NCBI GenBank assembly: GCA_022432975.1 | Contig: CM039506.1 | Span: forward strand, 20,401,614-20,465,613 | DNA length: 64,000 nucleotides | Reading direction: 5' to 3' | Origin: Begonia masoniana | Taxonomy: Eukaryota > Streptophyta > Magnoliopsida > Cucurbitales > Begoniaceae | In this document: positions 1-10,850 of the stretch, in pieces | How the letters are laid out: each line of letters opens with the position of its first letter | How positions within the stretch are numbered: the first letter of the stretch is position 1 | Translations under genes and position numbers: made by a program | The notes under the pieces: generated by a model | The model's database searches: none | Seen by the model: the letters and a program-made list of their open reading frames with translations, nothing else | What the model was told of the DNA's origin: nothing

Positions 1-581
1 ATCTTAGGCCTCAAATTCATTCGAAATTTCACCTGCATATCCACCGGATCCATGTGATTAATATACTGAGAGAACTCCATGAACTTGGCATAGTACTCCA
101 GTACGGTAAGACTTTCCTGCTCCAATTTATGATACGCCGCAATCATCTTCTGGCTATGCTCAGCATTACAATAGTTGTCTCTGAAAAGAGTTTCGAACTG
201 TGTCCAAGTCATATCCTCTTTAGGGTAGTCTAATTTCAGAGACCTCCACCAAACTTCGGCCATTTTCTCAAATAGATAAGTTGCAAATCCAACCCAATAA
301 TCTGTTGGAGCCTTCAGAGCTGTCAGCTTCTTATGAATCACCCTTAACCAATTTTCTGCAACTTGAGGGTCAGCATCACCCACAAACACCGGTACATTCA
401 TCCGCTCCCACTGCATAAAGTAAGTCATGCGGCGGTCCTCTACGTCCTGATTGCCACGTCGTTGGGTTAAATCTTGCAGTACATCTCTGAGAGCTATTAT
501 CGGATCAGTAGGCTGCGATTCAGTTGATTGCACAGTAGGTGCTGCAGGAGTTTGGTTCCTAGGGACTCTTCTTGGAGGCAT
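1..581 (-). CDS. gag: Ty3/gypsy retrotransposon Gag, 5' part (runs off the left edge)
   Basis: Reading the minus strand from the ATG at 581-579 gives about 193 codons with no stop up to the window edge, so this is the intact N-terminal part of a longer Gag or Gag-Pol. It shows the pattern of the retrotransposon Gag (capsid) domain: FVGDADPQVAENWL (about residues 70-83), a hydrophobic stretch ending AEVWWRSL, then DMTWTQFETLFRDNY, then a C-terminal LEQESLTVLEYYAKF helix. Gag of this family assembles the cytoplasmic particle in which element RNA is reverse transcribed. The start is supported by an initiator-Met primer site 124 bases upstream and an LTR beyond it. Zinc knuckle, protease, reverse transcriptase and integrase would lie left of the window. 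Lack of stops suggests a fairly young element. The order of the parts and the domain pattern make this call strong; the clade (perhaps a chromovirus) is not decidable. Confidence 0.9.
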   Translation of the reverse strand, partial: MPPRRVPRNQTPAAPTVQSTESQPTDPIIALRDVLQDLTQRRGNQDVEDRRMTYFMQWERMNVPVFVGDADPQVAENWLRVIHKKLTALKAPTDYWVGFATYLFEKMAEVWWRSLKLDYPKEDMTWTQFETLFRDNYCNAEHSQKMIAAYHKLEQESLTVLEYYAKFMEFSQYINHMDPVDMQVKFRMNLRPK

Positions 582-704
582 TTTCGTAAATCTGAAAAAA
601 AATAATTTACGACTAAGGTCAAAATACGTCCTTTTGTACAATAATAATTCTTGTATATCATCACATAATCTATCCTACAAGTGTCACTTTTCAAGATTGC
701 AACC
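582..704 (-). other. Untranslated leader between primer site and gag
   Basis: AT-rich leader between the primer binding site and the Gag start codon. No conserved element is visible in it. Confidence 0.6.
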
Positions 705-718
705 TGGCTCTGATACCA
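705..718 (-). promoter_or_regulatory. tRNA primer binding site (initiator Met) of the gag-bearing element
   Basis: The minus strand reads TGGTATCAGAGCCA, the usual plant primer binding site complementary to the 3' end of initiator methionine tRNA. It lies six bases inside the LTR end at 725, as expected for minus-strand DNA priming. This fixes element polarity (minus strand) and the inner LTR edge. Confidence 0.93.
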
Positions 719-724
719 TTTTTC

Positions 725-2376
725 TGTCACGCCCCAAAGGGGACCCGCGACAGAACGGGGAACGACCCGACCCGGAAAGGGCTAGATCATCCGACCCTAA
801 ATCTCATTCACTTAAAGAAACATGCAGCGGAAAGGTTTATAAACTAATATAAAGTCAGGGTCCAAAAATATAAATTAAACAGGTCCAACAAGAGACACCA
901 GATAATGTGATGATATACGTCCAACAAAATATCCAAATACCATACGACTTACAATCTCAAAAGTCTCTAACCTCAAAAGAAAATTAAAATGAAACCTAAA
1001 GAAAGTTCTTGATCCTTCACTGATAACTAGTCCTCTTGATTCGATCCTGAAAAAAAAAATAGTCGTTTGGGGTGAGTCGACTAAACTCAATAGGGATAGA
1101 GTTTATTTCCAGCAGTTATAAAATATTATGCAGAAATGTAAAAAAAATGCAGTTTTTAATTTAAATAGATGTTCGGTGAAAATGGAGCCTCTCACAGACC
1201 CCGAGCACACTGGGCCATAGGCCAAAACATCGACATCAGGCGGTCGCACGCCATAATTACCCTGATCAGGTTTAGGGTTTCGCGCCCAAGGACACGGCTC
1301 TTCAGCTGTCCTATTACTTCTAGTTAAAACCACACAATTTTTATCAATGATTGAAATAATGCAGTTGATAAATGTGTGAAAATACAATAACACAAAATTA
1401 AATGAACAGTTTATGCCAAATAAGTGAATTTAATTAATGAATTAAAAATAATAATACTTATCAGAAAATAAAATAAATCCCTACCTCGATTGAACTTACA
1501 ACAGATCAATATTCAATAAATTCAAGTGTCCGAGTCAACGAGTCAACAACTTAATTCAATAAATTGGTACCTACAAATAATAAAATCATCCATCCATTAT
1601 TCTTGAGCTATTTTATCTCCCTAATTGAAATTATGGGTTTTGCATGCCCAATTTGAAATTCACAGCGTGATAGTCAGAGGGATCTAACTTACCGATTGAA
1701 ATTTTTCCATTTACTGAGGCAGAGAAATCGGCCAATTAAACCTCTCTTTGCTTACCACTATGATCTTAACTTTCTGAGAGAGAGATGAGAGGCGATGGTC
1801 ATATAATTCCAGGAAAGAGAGCAGCTGATCAAGGGCAGAAAAAGAAGAAATAAATCCCAATTAAATTCCAATATTCCTCCCTTTCATTCTGTTTCTGCAG
1901 GAGTTTCTTCCTTTCTCAAATATTCTATAGTTCATCATTTCATAACAATTTTATCATCCAACCGAGAAAGTAGGAAGGAAACAATAGAAAAGAAAGGAGG
2001 AATCGCTCACCAATTTTTCGAGCACAAGGGGGGTTGAGCCTCCACTTCGTTTTACAAAGGTTGAAAAAGGATAAGACAAGGAGCGTTTTGAAGCAAAAAT
2101 CACTGGAATCGGGAACCAACTCGTCGCCGGCCGATTCCCTCTTTCTGTCTGCGTGCGGCGTTCTCAACAGATAGGGGGTCTCATTGAATAAATTTTCACA
2201 GAATGAGGTTTATGAAGGATAGGTTTTAAAGTTGCTCACGTGGCTTTTAATTAAGGAAGAAAAATAAAAAGAATTAAATAAATAAATAAACTTACCTTTT
2301 CCTTCTCTCACCTCTTTGACGTTTCATCCCCCATCTGAGATGGCGGATTCCACATATCGAGTATAAAATTTCTACA
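725..2376 (-). mobile_element. 5' LTR, family C (element with the gag at 1-581)
   Basis: The inner edge is set by the primer site: on the minus strand the LTR ends GGGGCGTGACA just before the spacer and PBS. The outer edge is proposed at 2376, where the minus strand begins TGTAGAAATTTTATACTCG, giving TGT...ACA termini and about 1.65 kb. The outer edge is less certain, because the 3' LTR and any target duplication lie outside the window. No coding region is supported; open frames here are short chance frames. The same sequence recurs in opposite orientation at about 26674-28122, where it is cut short. Confidence 0.7.
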
Positions 2377-5235
2377 TATATATATATAGATCGGAGTTGT
2401 AAACCACTCTGGTGCACAAGTTCGATAGTCTAATCCTCAGTCTCTACTATTACCATCTGAGTCCTACATTCCTCTAGTAGTGCTCCTGTGCAACCTCTTG
2501 GTCATTAACATCCCAATCGTATCCTTCCTTTGGTACTTCACGGGTCTTAATAACTACCTCTATGTGAGCTTCCCAACTAGAATTTCACTTCTTTATACTT
2601 CTCAGGTATCCCCTCAGTGATATCCCACGTCACATTCCTCCTTGAGTAACTTATCGACCTCGACCCCTGCCTCAATGCGGTTCTCACAACCTAACTTCTT
2701 CCATTCGAACTACGTCTTCGGAACTACATTCGGGCCTCAACAGGTTAACTGAGGGCTTAAGTCATTACTATCATAGGTCCTATAATTATCTTATCTCATC
2801 CTGAACTACCTTTAGAAGTTCCATCGCTAAGCCCTTAATTAACTTTCTCTTACTACATATGTTACTCTCATTTGTCTAACTCAATTTCTTGTCAATTTCA
2901 AGTACCACTGAATCTCAAGGTTCTGCCATAAATCCAGTCCGATTATTTATTCTAAACTTATATCACTCATGTGTCTATCGGTCTCGACCGGATAAACACC
3001 AATCTTTTGGAACCTTTTCTAACTTAGTCACTCTCTAAGTCTAATTAAGTGAGTTCATTGCATATCCTTGTCCTTCCTATTCTATAAATTGCAAATTTCA
3101 CAAATCGTTCGGCACCAACCGCCGAGCTAACTTCTAATTTTTAACTCCTCATTAAATCTAACAATCCTCCTTACTTAACTCGTATGTCGCACGTGAACTT
3201 TCCTCAAGTTATTCAATGATCTATATTCTTTTAGTCGGGTTCTAAATATTCTACTTGGCTCCGGCACAATGACTCATTCAACAGTCTTCTTGCTTGTAAT
3301 TTCGTTGCAGCTTAGTTTACGCTCTCATTCCAACTCCCTTCAGATCTTTTTTTTTTCTTTTTTTTTTAAGAGAAGGATTCAGAAGCATCTTCTCGTTAAG
3401 GTTTAACCCTCCCGGATCACCGAACACTGTCGTTTCTACCTCCATACCGGAGGTGAGTCCTACGTTTGCAGTTCTCAACTGAAACTATACCCTCTGTAAA
3501 CCTTCTCTATTGCATCTCTATCCTCTCTACGGTCATTCAGACTACTTTGAACTCATAAGTATAACCTCAAATCTGAAGTGCTATATTTTTCCTCAGTAGT
3601 TACCACGTTCAAAACCTTAGCTCCTATGCTTTTGTTTTCTATCCTCATTTAAGCAACACCAATGGTCTGACGTCTATTACTGATTAATAAATCTTAAATT
3701 CATTAATTCTCTCACCTAGTATGTCGGCTATATGCTTCTTACAGATTCAATATATTTCTTTATGGATGAGTCTTCTAAGGTATCTAAGGTGGTACCCTTT
3801 TCCTAGAGATCAGCCAATTCCAGTATCTAGAGTATCCATATGCACATGATTTCAATTCTCTAGCGCTTCGGGATTTAATAATTTTATAACTCGGAGTAAC
3901 TCTCGTTATTCCTTGCATCTATCTTGGTCGATACGATCGCCCCTACCCGATCACTTAAATCTTATGTCCGCGACTCGTATTGATCTATCACATCCATCTA
4001 CACCACAACCATAATGGTTACTCTCATATCCTTTCCATAACAACACTAGGTAAGCTTTGGACTATGATTTTGTCTAATTACTTAAATCTTTTTCACGAAT
4101 TTAGGGTATACAAGTTCTTGCTAAATTTTCTTACCTACTTAATTCCACTTAGTATATCTTGACAGCCTAAAGTATTTCCAAATACACTTTTACATCTTAG
4201 TTTAAATTACTCCTTACTTCTTTACACCTTAAAACTCTAAGGGTTTGAGTTTCGTCAACTAGGGTTCATTTCCTATAAATTTAAATCCTACATCCTGTAA
4301 GATGTGTGACTCTAACAGTAACAAAATCTAAGTGTATAACTTTTCACGGGTAAGTCAAGCTAACCTTATTACTACATAACTCTCATTCTATAAGGCCTAT
4401 ATGGTCTAACATCTACTTACCGTCTTATCATCGAGGTTCACTCAAAACTCTTCTTGCCCATCTCCTACTATTCTCTTACCTCTCTATCCATAAACCTTCT
4501 CCTGTTTGTTACCTTACTATTGCTTCGAACTCTTACCCTATACCCCTTTTTCACTATTATATATATATATATATATATATTTATCCTATTAAATATTCAA
4601 ATTAAAACTCTACCTGTAACTGCCGAAGGTTGGGTAGTTTCTTCTTCTCCAGTCGAGGTAGGCAACTTTTGGGTATCATTTCTCTGATTCATGCCCCGTT
4701 GGCCTGTACCTGGTTGATCTCGGCCCGATCTTGGGCAATCTTTGACGAAATGACCATTCTCCCCACATCAAAAGCATTTATCTGTGCCTGTCCTACAATC
4801 GCCACGGTGCTTCTTCTGGCACACAGGACACAGAGGTCTTTGATAACTTCTTCGCACGCGTTTTCGTCGGCTCTGTCTGATCTCTTCCTTGCCCGTCCTC
4901 TTCGTACCCTGATTATTGGGAGTGGCCACCCCTAGGGTTCTTGGGCCACCTCGATTCGTCAATCCCTCGAGCTGACGAAATTGCCTACGTATGAGCTGAG
5001 CTTGTTGGTCTATGTGCTGGGACTGGCAGTCTACTAACTCCGTAAACCGATCCAGGATGTCGTCCCTAGGATCCCTTCCTCGAACCATATTTATAAAGCT
5101 CCTATAAAATTTAAAACAAATAATCCTAAGAAACAAAATCAAACAAAGATGTAAACAAACTTACAGTTGATGTAGGATGTCCGCGTAGTGGCTGTGCAGT
5201 CGAGCAGTCTACAGAATCGATTTTAAAATCCGGGG
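2377..5235 (-). mobile_element. Interior of non-autonomous L element, copy A
   Basis: Sequence between the C LTR and the L primer site. Apart from the mini-gag at 4768-5088 I see no protease, reverse transcriptase, RNase H or integrase motif on either strand, so the element could move only with help from a relative. It contains a homopolymer tract of T near 3350-3367 and a (TA)n run near 4558-4580. The whole stretch has a counterpart in reverse orientation at 23815-26673 with only scattered differences. Short open frames at 3980-4162 and 4454-4935 show no recognisable domain and overlap this non-coding interior or the antisense of the gag remnant. Confidence 0.7.
4768..5088 (-). pseudogene. 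Broken mini-gag of L element, copy A (N-terminal piece plus zinc-finger start)
   Basis: From the ATG at 5088-5086 the minus strand encodes about 106 codons starting MVRGRDPRDDILDRF. A glutamine-rich helical stretch follows, then a basic segment (RRKRVRRSYQR), then a cysteine-rich segment with CPVC and HRGDC. The capsid core expected in the middle of Gag is absent, so this is an internal-deletion derivative. The frame ends at a TGA between the first and second cysteines of a CCHC zinc knuckle; the remaining knuckle residues are visible beyond it. The same TGA is present in the copy at 23962. An upstream in-frame ATG would extend it to 5142, but the one at 5088 starts the conserved segment. It follows the L primer site by about 150 bases, as a gag should. 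Confidence 0.75.
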
Positions 5236-5247
5236 GCTCTGATACCA
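5236..5247 (-). promoter_or_regulatory. tRNA primer binding site (initiator Met), L element copy A
   Basis: The minus strand reads TGGTATCAGAGC four bases inside the LTR edge at 5252. Same primer type as the site at 705-718, with two fewer matching bases (CC rather than CA follow). Confidence 0.9.
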
Positions 5248-5251
5248 TAAA

Positions 5252-7805
5252 TGTAACACCCCTAATACCGTACCCATTTACCCGTATATATTTTTCATTT
5301 TATTTTACACTTTATCCCTATACCTTAAATAAACTTTACGTGGAATATAAACTGAAGTTGAAACCAGAACTGAAATCGGAATTAAAGTTTGTTTGGTAAA
5401 TCGTTTAAAACATAAACTAATTTAATTTAATAAAACTTAAAACATTTAAAAATATAAATTAAAGTAGAAAACAGTCAGACAAACAATTAAAATTATTTAA
5501 AACAGTAAGCAGTTCACAGAGGGGCAAATTCGGAAAGAAAACGGAGGGAGAAGGGGCAGCGACTGATCGCTGTAGGCGCTGCACATTGCAGCGTCGGACG
5601 CTGCAATGTGCAGCGCCGATCACTGCACATTGCAGCGATCAGGCGCTGCAATGTGCAGCGCCCAGTCGCTGCACTTTGCAGCGACCGTTTTCTCTTTTCC
5701 TTCTCTCTGGAATCCAAGATTCCAGAGAGCGATCTTCTACTTCATTTCCCTACTTTTACAAGTGCTCTCTGGAAATTCCAGAGAGCAGAACATCACCCTG
5801 CTCCTTTTAGCATTTTCCAATTCCACCACTAATCACCATCAATTTATCATTTAAATTTAACTAATACGTGTTCTAAACTCAATCAATTTGCAGCAGACTT
5901 TGCGAAGTCCAACTGCGTGGATAACTCTAAAAATCGAACCTATCCGTAACAACCTAAACCAGTCAAACATTTTCAAAACATTCAGTAAACAGTTTAAACC
6001 AAAGCGTTTTACATACAATTACCAAAATGTTATCTAACCTCCATCCAGAACCAAGCACCCTAATATGTTCTACACAGTTTATCATCAATCCAAAAATGTC
6101 TCAAAAACCCCCAAAACCTTTACGTACATTCCCCATGGGTCAAAACGCACCTCGACTGCTCAGCGCACTCCCACGGCCATCATCCATCAACTGCACCCTA
6201 CGTCAGGAGGAAGAACGTCGTCCTCACCTGGCTCAATATCTCCTAAACCGTCACCTACACCATACAAACACATATGAGATATTGCAATCTCAGTAAGCTA
6301 CGTAAATGCAGATGCGTGCGTGCGTATGCCATTCAGAAAACATGCAGATTTCAGATTCATATACAGATACAGATTCATTACATCGCAGACAGATTGTTAC
6401 CGAGATATCAGCCCTATAAATGGAAAGGATACATCCCGCGGTCGGACTACCACTTTCGATTTAGAGGAGGGGGGTACATGCTCACAAACCCTACAGCCAT
6501 GCCTGAGCCCCATCCCGCGTAACCAGATACAGATTACGTAGATTAATTACAGATGTTCATTTCTTTTCTTAAAACGCGTGCAGAAATTCGTTTTCATGAG
6601 ATTTGAAATACGTGATGCATGAACAGATATAGACAGAAAGTAAACAATCAACATATATACCATCAAGACCAAAATAGAGTAACCTATAAACAATTTAAAC
6701 CTAACTACCCAACCGAAAGCGATTTAAAGCAAACAATTCCTTAGGGATCCTCGATACGACATCGAAGTATGGTGTAGACCGATTGGTCAGAGTAAGTCAT
6801 GGAGACTTACCTGGAGCGCACTGAATCTCAAGCTTCGTCCACGGGAGTCGTGTGTCTGAGACAAAAACACGATATTTGTCGTTAAAACCAATTTAAACTA
6901 TTAACGTCCAAATTTCAAACCTTAACTAAAGAACTTTTCCTAAATTCTAACTTAGCTAATCGAAGTATTTAGAACGTTATTAAATGCTCGAATACTTGAA
7001 ATTCCAATGACGAGTTATTTCCGAAAACTCGAAAATTCACAAATTTATACTTTTTCACAAATTGGTTTATTTTCATCCAATAACGTCCGATACGTTCAAT
7101 ATATATCTAATCACGGCTAACCTATTAATTACGAACCCTAATTCGCGTTTTTAACGAAAATCGATCGAAACCCTAATTAACTAAATCTCCGTAAAACTCG
7201 AAATAAACGCTCAAAGACCGAAGCTGCATACCTAGGATAGCGAGAGGAGGAGAAACCGTGAAGAATCGGAACGAACGGAGGTCGGACGGAGGGTCGGATC
7301 GTCGATCGGCGTCGGCGACCGAGAGAGAAGTTTCTTCTCTGTTCGTGAACGCCAGAGAGAAGAAGAAAATGTGAGGGAAAAGAGAGAATTGTAATGTTAT
7401 ATTAAATTGGTTTTGCAAATTACCATTTTGCCCTTCTCACTTAATTCTATTCGTTTCGTCGTTCGTTTCGGTAATCGTCCAACGATTCGGATTCTCGAAA
7501 ATTCCATATTTTGCCAACAACTCATAATTATCACCAGGGCTTATTAAAACTGTCCGTTCGCAAACGGACATCGTTTACTATTTTACTAAAACGTCATTTT
7601 CATTACTAAAGGTAATCACTCGGAATATAGCGTTATAACTCCGAAAGTTCTCCAAATTTCCCTAAAATTCTTATTATTCGTTAGGGTCGTAATGAAGCTT
7701 TCCGTTGCAAAACCGACTTGATTTGACATATTTACCAAAAATGCCTTATATAAATAAATATTGAATATATTTTAATTCCAAATCCGTAACAGTCCGGATA
7801 TTACA
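5252..7805 (-). mobile_element. 5' LTR, family L, copy A (about 2.55 kb)
   Basis: On the minus strand this begins TGTAATATCCGG at 7805 and ends GGGTGTTACA at 5252, next to the primer site. Matching copies lie at 21241-23798 (plus strand) and 29871-32406 (minus, solo), which fixes both ends. The reading direction is confirmed by the PBS. It carries the hairpin cluster at 5575-5685 and an intron-like donor/acceptor pair seen in all LTRs here. It lacks a coding region; the open frames around 5586-6541 and 7173-7418 are chance frames, some built from the palindromes. The flank right of 7805 is not satellite. Confidence 0.9.
5575..5685 (-). repeat. Tandem hairpin cluster in L LTR copy A
   Basis: About five consecutive palindromes with a core CGCTGCA, a 3-base loop and TGCAGCG. 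Bases flanking the core differ from unit to unit but still pair (GTC with GAC, GGC with GCC, GATC with GATC). Two further palindromes built on CTCTCTGGAA lie just beyond, at about 5704-5787. Confidence 0.85.
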
Positions 7806-10750
7806 CTTGCGAGACAATGGGAGACCATGGGTTGGTCCATTCAATAGCCCTCACGGGGAGAGCAAATGAAGAGGACGTAGGACCGACCTCCTAATTCTCA
7901 CCTAGAAATCTTAATTCCTCCGACCAGCTTACTTCCAAGACGAGAATAGAAAAGGCCTTATATCGAAATTGACCCCGCAAAATCCAACAACCCCTCACAT
8001 TTCCCACCTTAATAAACCCAAGAGCCCCCATTAAAATGACCTAGAGCCTGATGTGCAATTTTCAAGTGCTTAGTAGGTCCACTATGCTAATGATGCACTA
8101 CACTACCGTGTGAGGTCAGCAAAGATCAACCGGAGATGGGAAAGTGAAGAGGATTAAGGCCTACAAACAATTGACAAGACGAGTAAAACTCATGAAGCAA
8201 TGATGAAGCTGATGAATGCAAGCCAGAAGAATGGACCCTTATTCATGGTCATAAGCAATGCCCTTAACGACGAAGAATGTGGACAAAGACTGCCAACGGA
8301 AAATCTTTTTCATGTAATTTGCGGTCAAGGCCAAAGTTTGTTCAATAATTTATAATACGGAGGGAGTTGCATAAATGCGTCTCCCAAGACATGGTCGATA
8401 AATTAGGGCTAGTACCACCTAATCATCCTACACCTATAATCTTCAGGTTGGACGACAAAAATAGCATGAGATACCCAGGATACCCGTAGATTTTTAACTA
8501 TAGGAAAATACCAAGACTCGATTATTTGTGCGTTGTTCCAGATGAGTGCAGCCCATTTTACTAGGACACCATGGCACTACGACCGTAGGGTACTTATGAT
8601 GATTTCTCATCGAGTACGGCTTTAATTTTGGAGGAACGGAAAATTACTTGCTTCCAATGTACCCCCCGAGCAAGTGGCACGTGATTAAGCATTCGTAAGG
8701 AAGGACAAATTAAAAGACAATCTTTTAAATATCTAAGCTTAGGGTTGGTAGCGTCAAGGGAACAAGAACCCCCTCATATCAGTGGCATGATATCTTTGTT
8801 ACGGGGAGAGATGTCATATAAAAAAATTTAGTATCCCAACAGGGGTGTCCAATCCTTTCTCTATATTGAAGAGATACAATCGGATGACATCTTGTGTTTT
8901 CAAGAAAAGGCAGAATTAAGTGAGAAATTATTTTTGGTATCAAATATGAGTTTACCCTTTTTCTTCCCTTTCCAAAATTTGAGGAACCTTTCCTACCATT
9001 CCCCTTGATTAGGAAGATGTTAGTTTATGGCATTGAGCCTAACATTGCTTGCCTACATCATTTCTAGAGTTACACTCACGAGTAGGAAATTATTTCTCTT
9101 TGTTACCACAACGCTCTTTCCTTCAATTTGGTGGTTCCCAAAACTCATTCCTTCCCCACCGTTTTGCTATCAGAAATTCTACCAAGAACTAGAGTTAAAG
9201 TTCAATTGGTTAAAATTGTTTTTTGTGGTCTTCAGATTTATTGGACTATTTCTTTGGTTTGAAGGATTTTAGCATTTCCGCCTTACTAATTGTCGACTCT
9301 ACTACTTTGGAAAATTTTCTTTCCATCTTGAGCAAACCGCCCTCCCAAGTAGCCCTCGGATTCAACTTTTCCACCCTTACCAAAGAAATTTTAGTAAGAC
9401 ATCCATCCTCCATTCACCTGAAATCCCCCCCCTCTAACAAAGCACATATCCTCCTTGCCTTCAACTCAACCTATCAAAAGTAATACACAGGACTACATAG
9501 ACGAGAATTGTTGGAGTCATCCTTGGAGAAGAAGTCAACACCGGATTTGAGGCAATTCCCAAATCACCCGATAGGATGACATGCTCGTGATGCGTATTAA
9601 AAGAATCTTAGTAAAATTTCCGGACTTATCTACATTCTCCAATATTACGTGTTTTTATTATGTAGGAAAAATTTACGAGGAAGGATTGCATATGATCGCT
9701 TGGAGGAGGCATTCATCTTACCCAATGAAAATTTGTCTTCCCGGGCCCTATTTTTGTAATTTTTATTTTTGAAATTATTTTGCCATACATTAGCTGGAGT
9801 AAGGATTTTATAATTGCATTTCATGCATTAGATTGTGTGGTTAGGGTTAGATGTGGGTGGATTATGGGTGAAGATTCAAACTTCAAATATTCAAGGAACA
9901 AAGTCTACCAAAAAAAATGGAGCCCAAAGGAATCCATGGCCCAAAAGAAGAGCCCAATTAAAGGGTTGATTTTGAAGAAAGGAGTTAAGTGCACATGGAT
10001 TGATGATGTGGCAAGTTCCCTCCATTGATCCCTTTAGGAATGCCATTAATCTCCTCCCTAGGATTGTGTGCTTGTTGCTTTATATTGGCCATCACTCTTT
10101 TTCATCCAAGGTCACATTCATTTCTCCTTATGAAACCCTAATCCACCCTAGGATTCTAAAAATTCATGGCATTGGTGCAGGTATGACAATTTTTGCTCAT
10201 ATGAAATTTCTACGTTCTCTTTCTAAAGTGGGAAACCTTGAAAGTTTTTCATTGGTTCTTGTGAACCAGTGTGGAGTAGCCTCCATTGCTAACCTAGCTT
10301 GCGGTTGCTGGTAGCTCTTAGCTATTCCCTCACCTTTTCCATTGTGATTAGGATTGAGGAAAAAAATCCCGGCCTTAAGGCTGGCGTTTTCCTCCGAAAA
10401 AGTTTATCCGAGAGCTTAACCGTAGTCGCTCTACGGATCGCCAAGAATTCTTTATTTATGTCTTCACATTCACCCACAATTCACTCTCTAAATTTGTGAA
10501 TGCCCGCGTTATCGAACCGGTTCGTCACACAAAAGCCAGTACAAGGACTAAGAAAGGTCAACCATATTTTAAAACTTCTCTCAAAATTCAAGATTTGACA
10601 TTGCTAAAATTCTCAGGACAATTAAAATTTGACAGCGGAAATCATTTGAGCGACCAATAGGGTTTAAACAAAACTGCGAAAAATTGTTGAAATCTAGAAC
10701 CTCCATCAATAGGAAAAAGTTTAAACGTGGAAGACTTTTTTTTTTTTTTT
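7806..10750. other. Unassigned decayed sequence, possibly an old LTR-element remnant
   Basis: About 2.9 kb of AT-rich sequence that is neither satellite nor one of the three LTR families. Open frames (for example 9027-9272, 9223-9483, 9780-10028, 10000-10314) carry no domain I recognise. The stretch from about 9735 to 10535 has an LTR-like look: TATA-like TTTATATTGG near 10079 and an end reading GAACCGGTTCGTCACA. I could not pair it with a second copy, a primer site or a target duplication. It ends in a T run directly at the assembly gap. Confidence 0.35.
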
Positions 10751-10850
10751 NNNNNNNNNNNNNNNNNNNNNNNNNNNNNNNNNNNNNNNNNNNNNNNNNN
10801 NNNNNNNNNNNNNNNNNNNNNNNNNNNNNNNNNNNNNNNNNNNNNNNNNN
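10751..10850. other. Assembly gap (100 N)
   Basis: Exactly 100 N, the usual placeholder for a gap of unknown size. It is flanked by a T run on the left and an A run on the right. Confidence 0.99.

Noticed and set aside
5586..5854. Three overlapping open frames with MQRR/LQCAAP repeats, and their counterparts near 23129-23556
   Set aside because: They are translations of the GCTGCA palindromes inside the L LTR, in several frames and on both strands.
8933..8950. TTTTTGGTATCAAATATGAG as a further primer binding site
   Set aside because: It diverges from the initiator-Met site after eight bases and has no LTR end beside it.
9027..10314. Chain of plus-strand open frames that might be an exon series of a host gene
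   Set aside because: No domain, no convincing splice signals in register, and a strongly AT-rich, repeat-like setting; left as unassigned.
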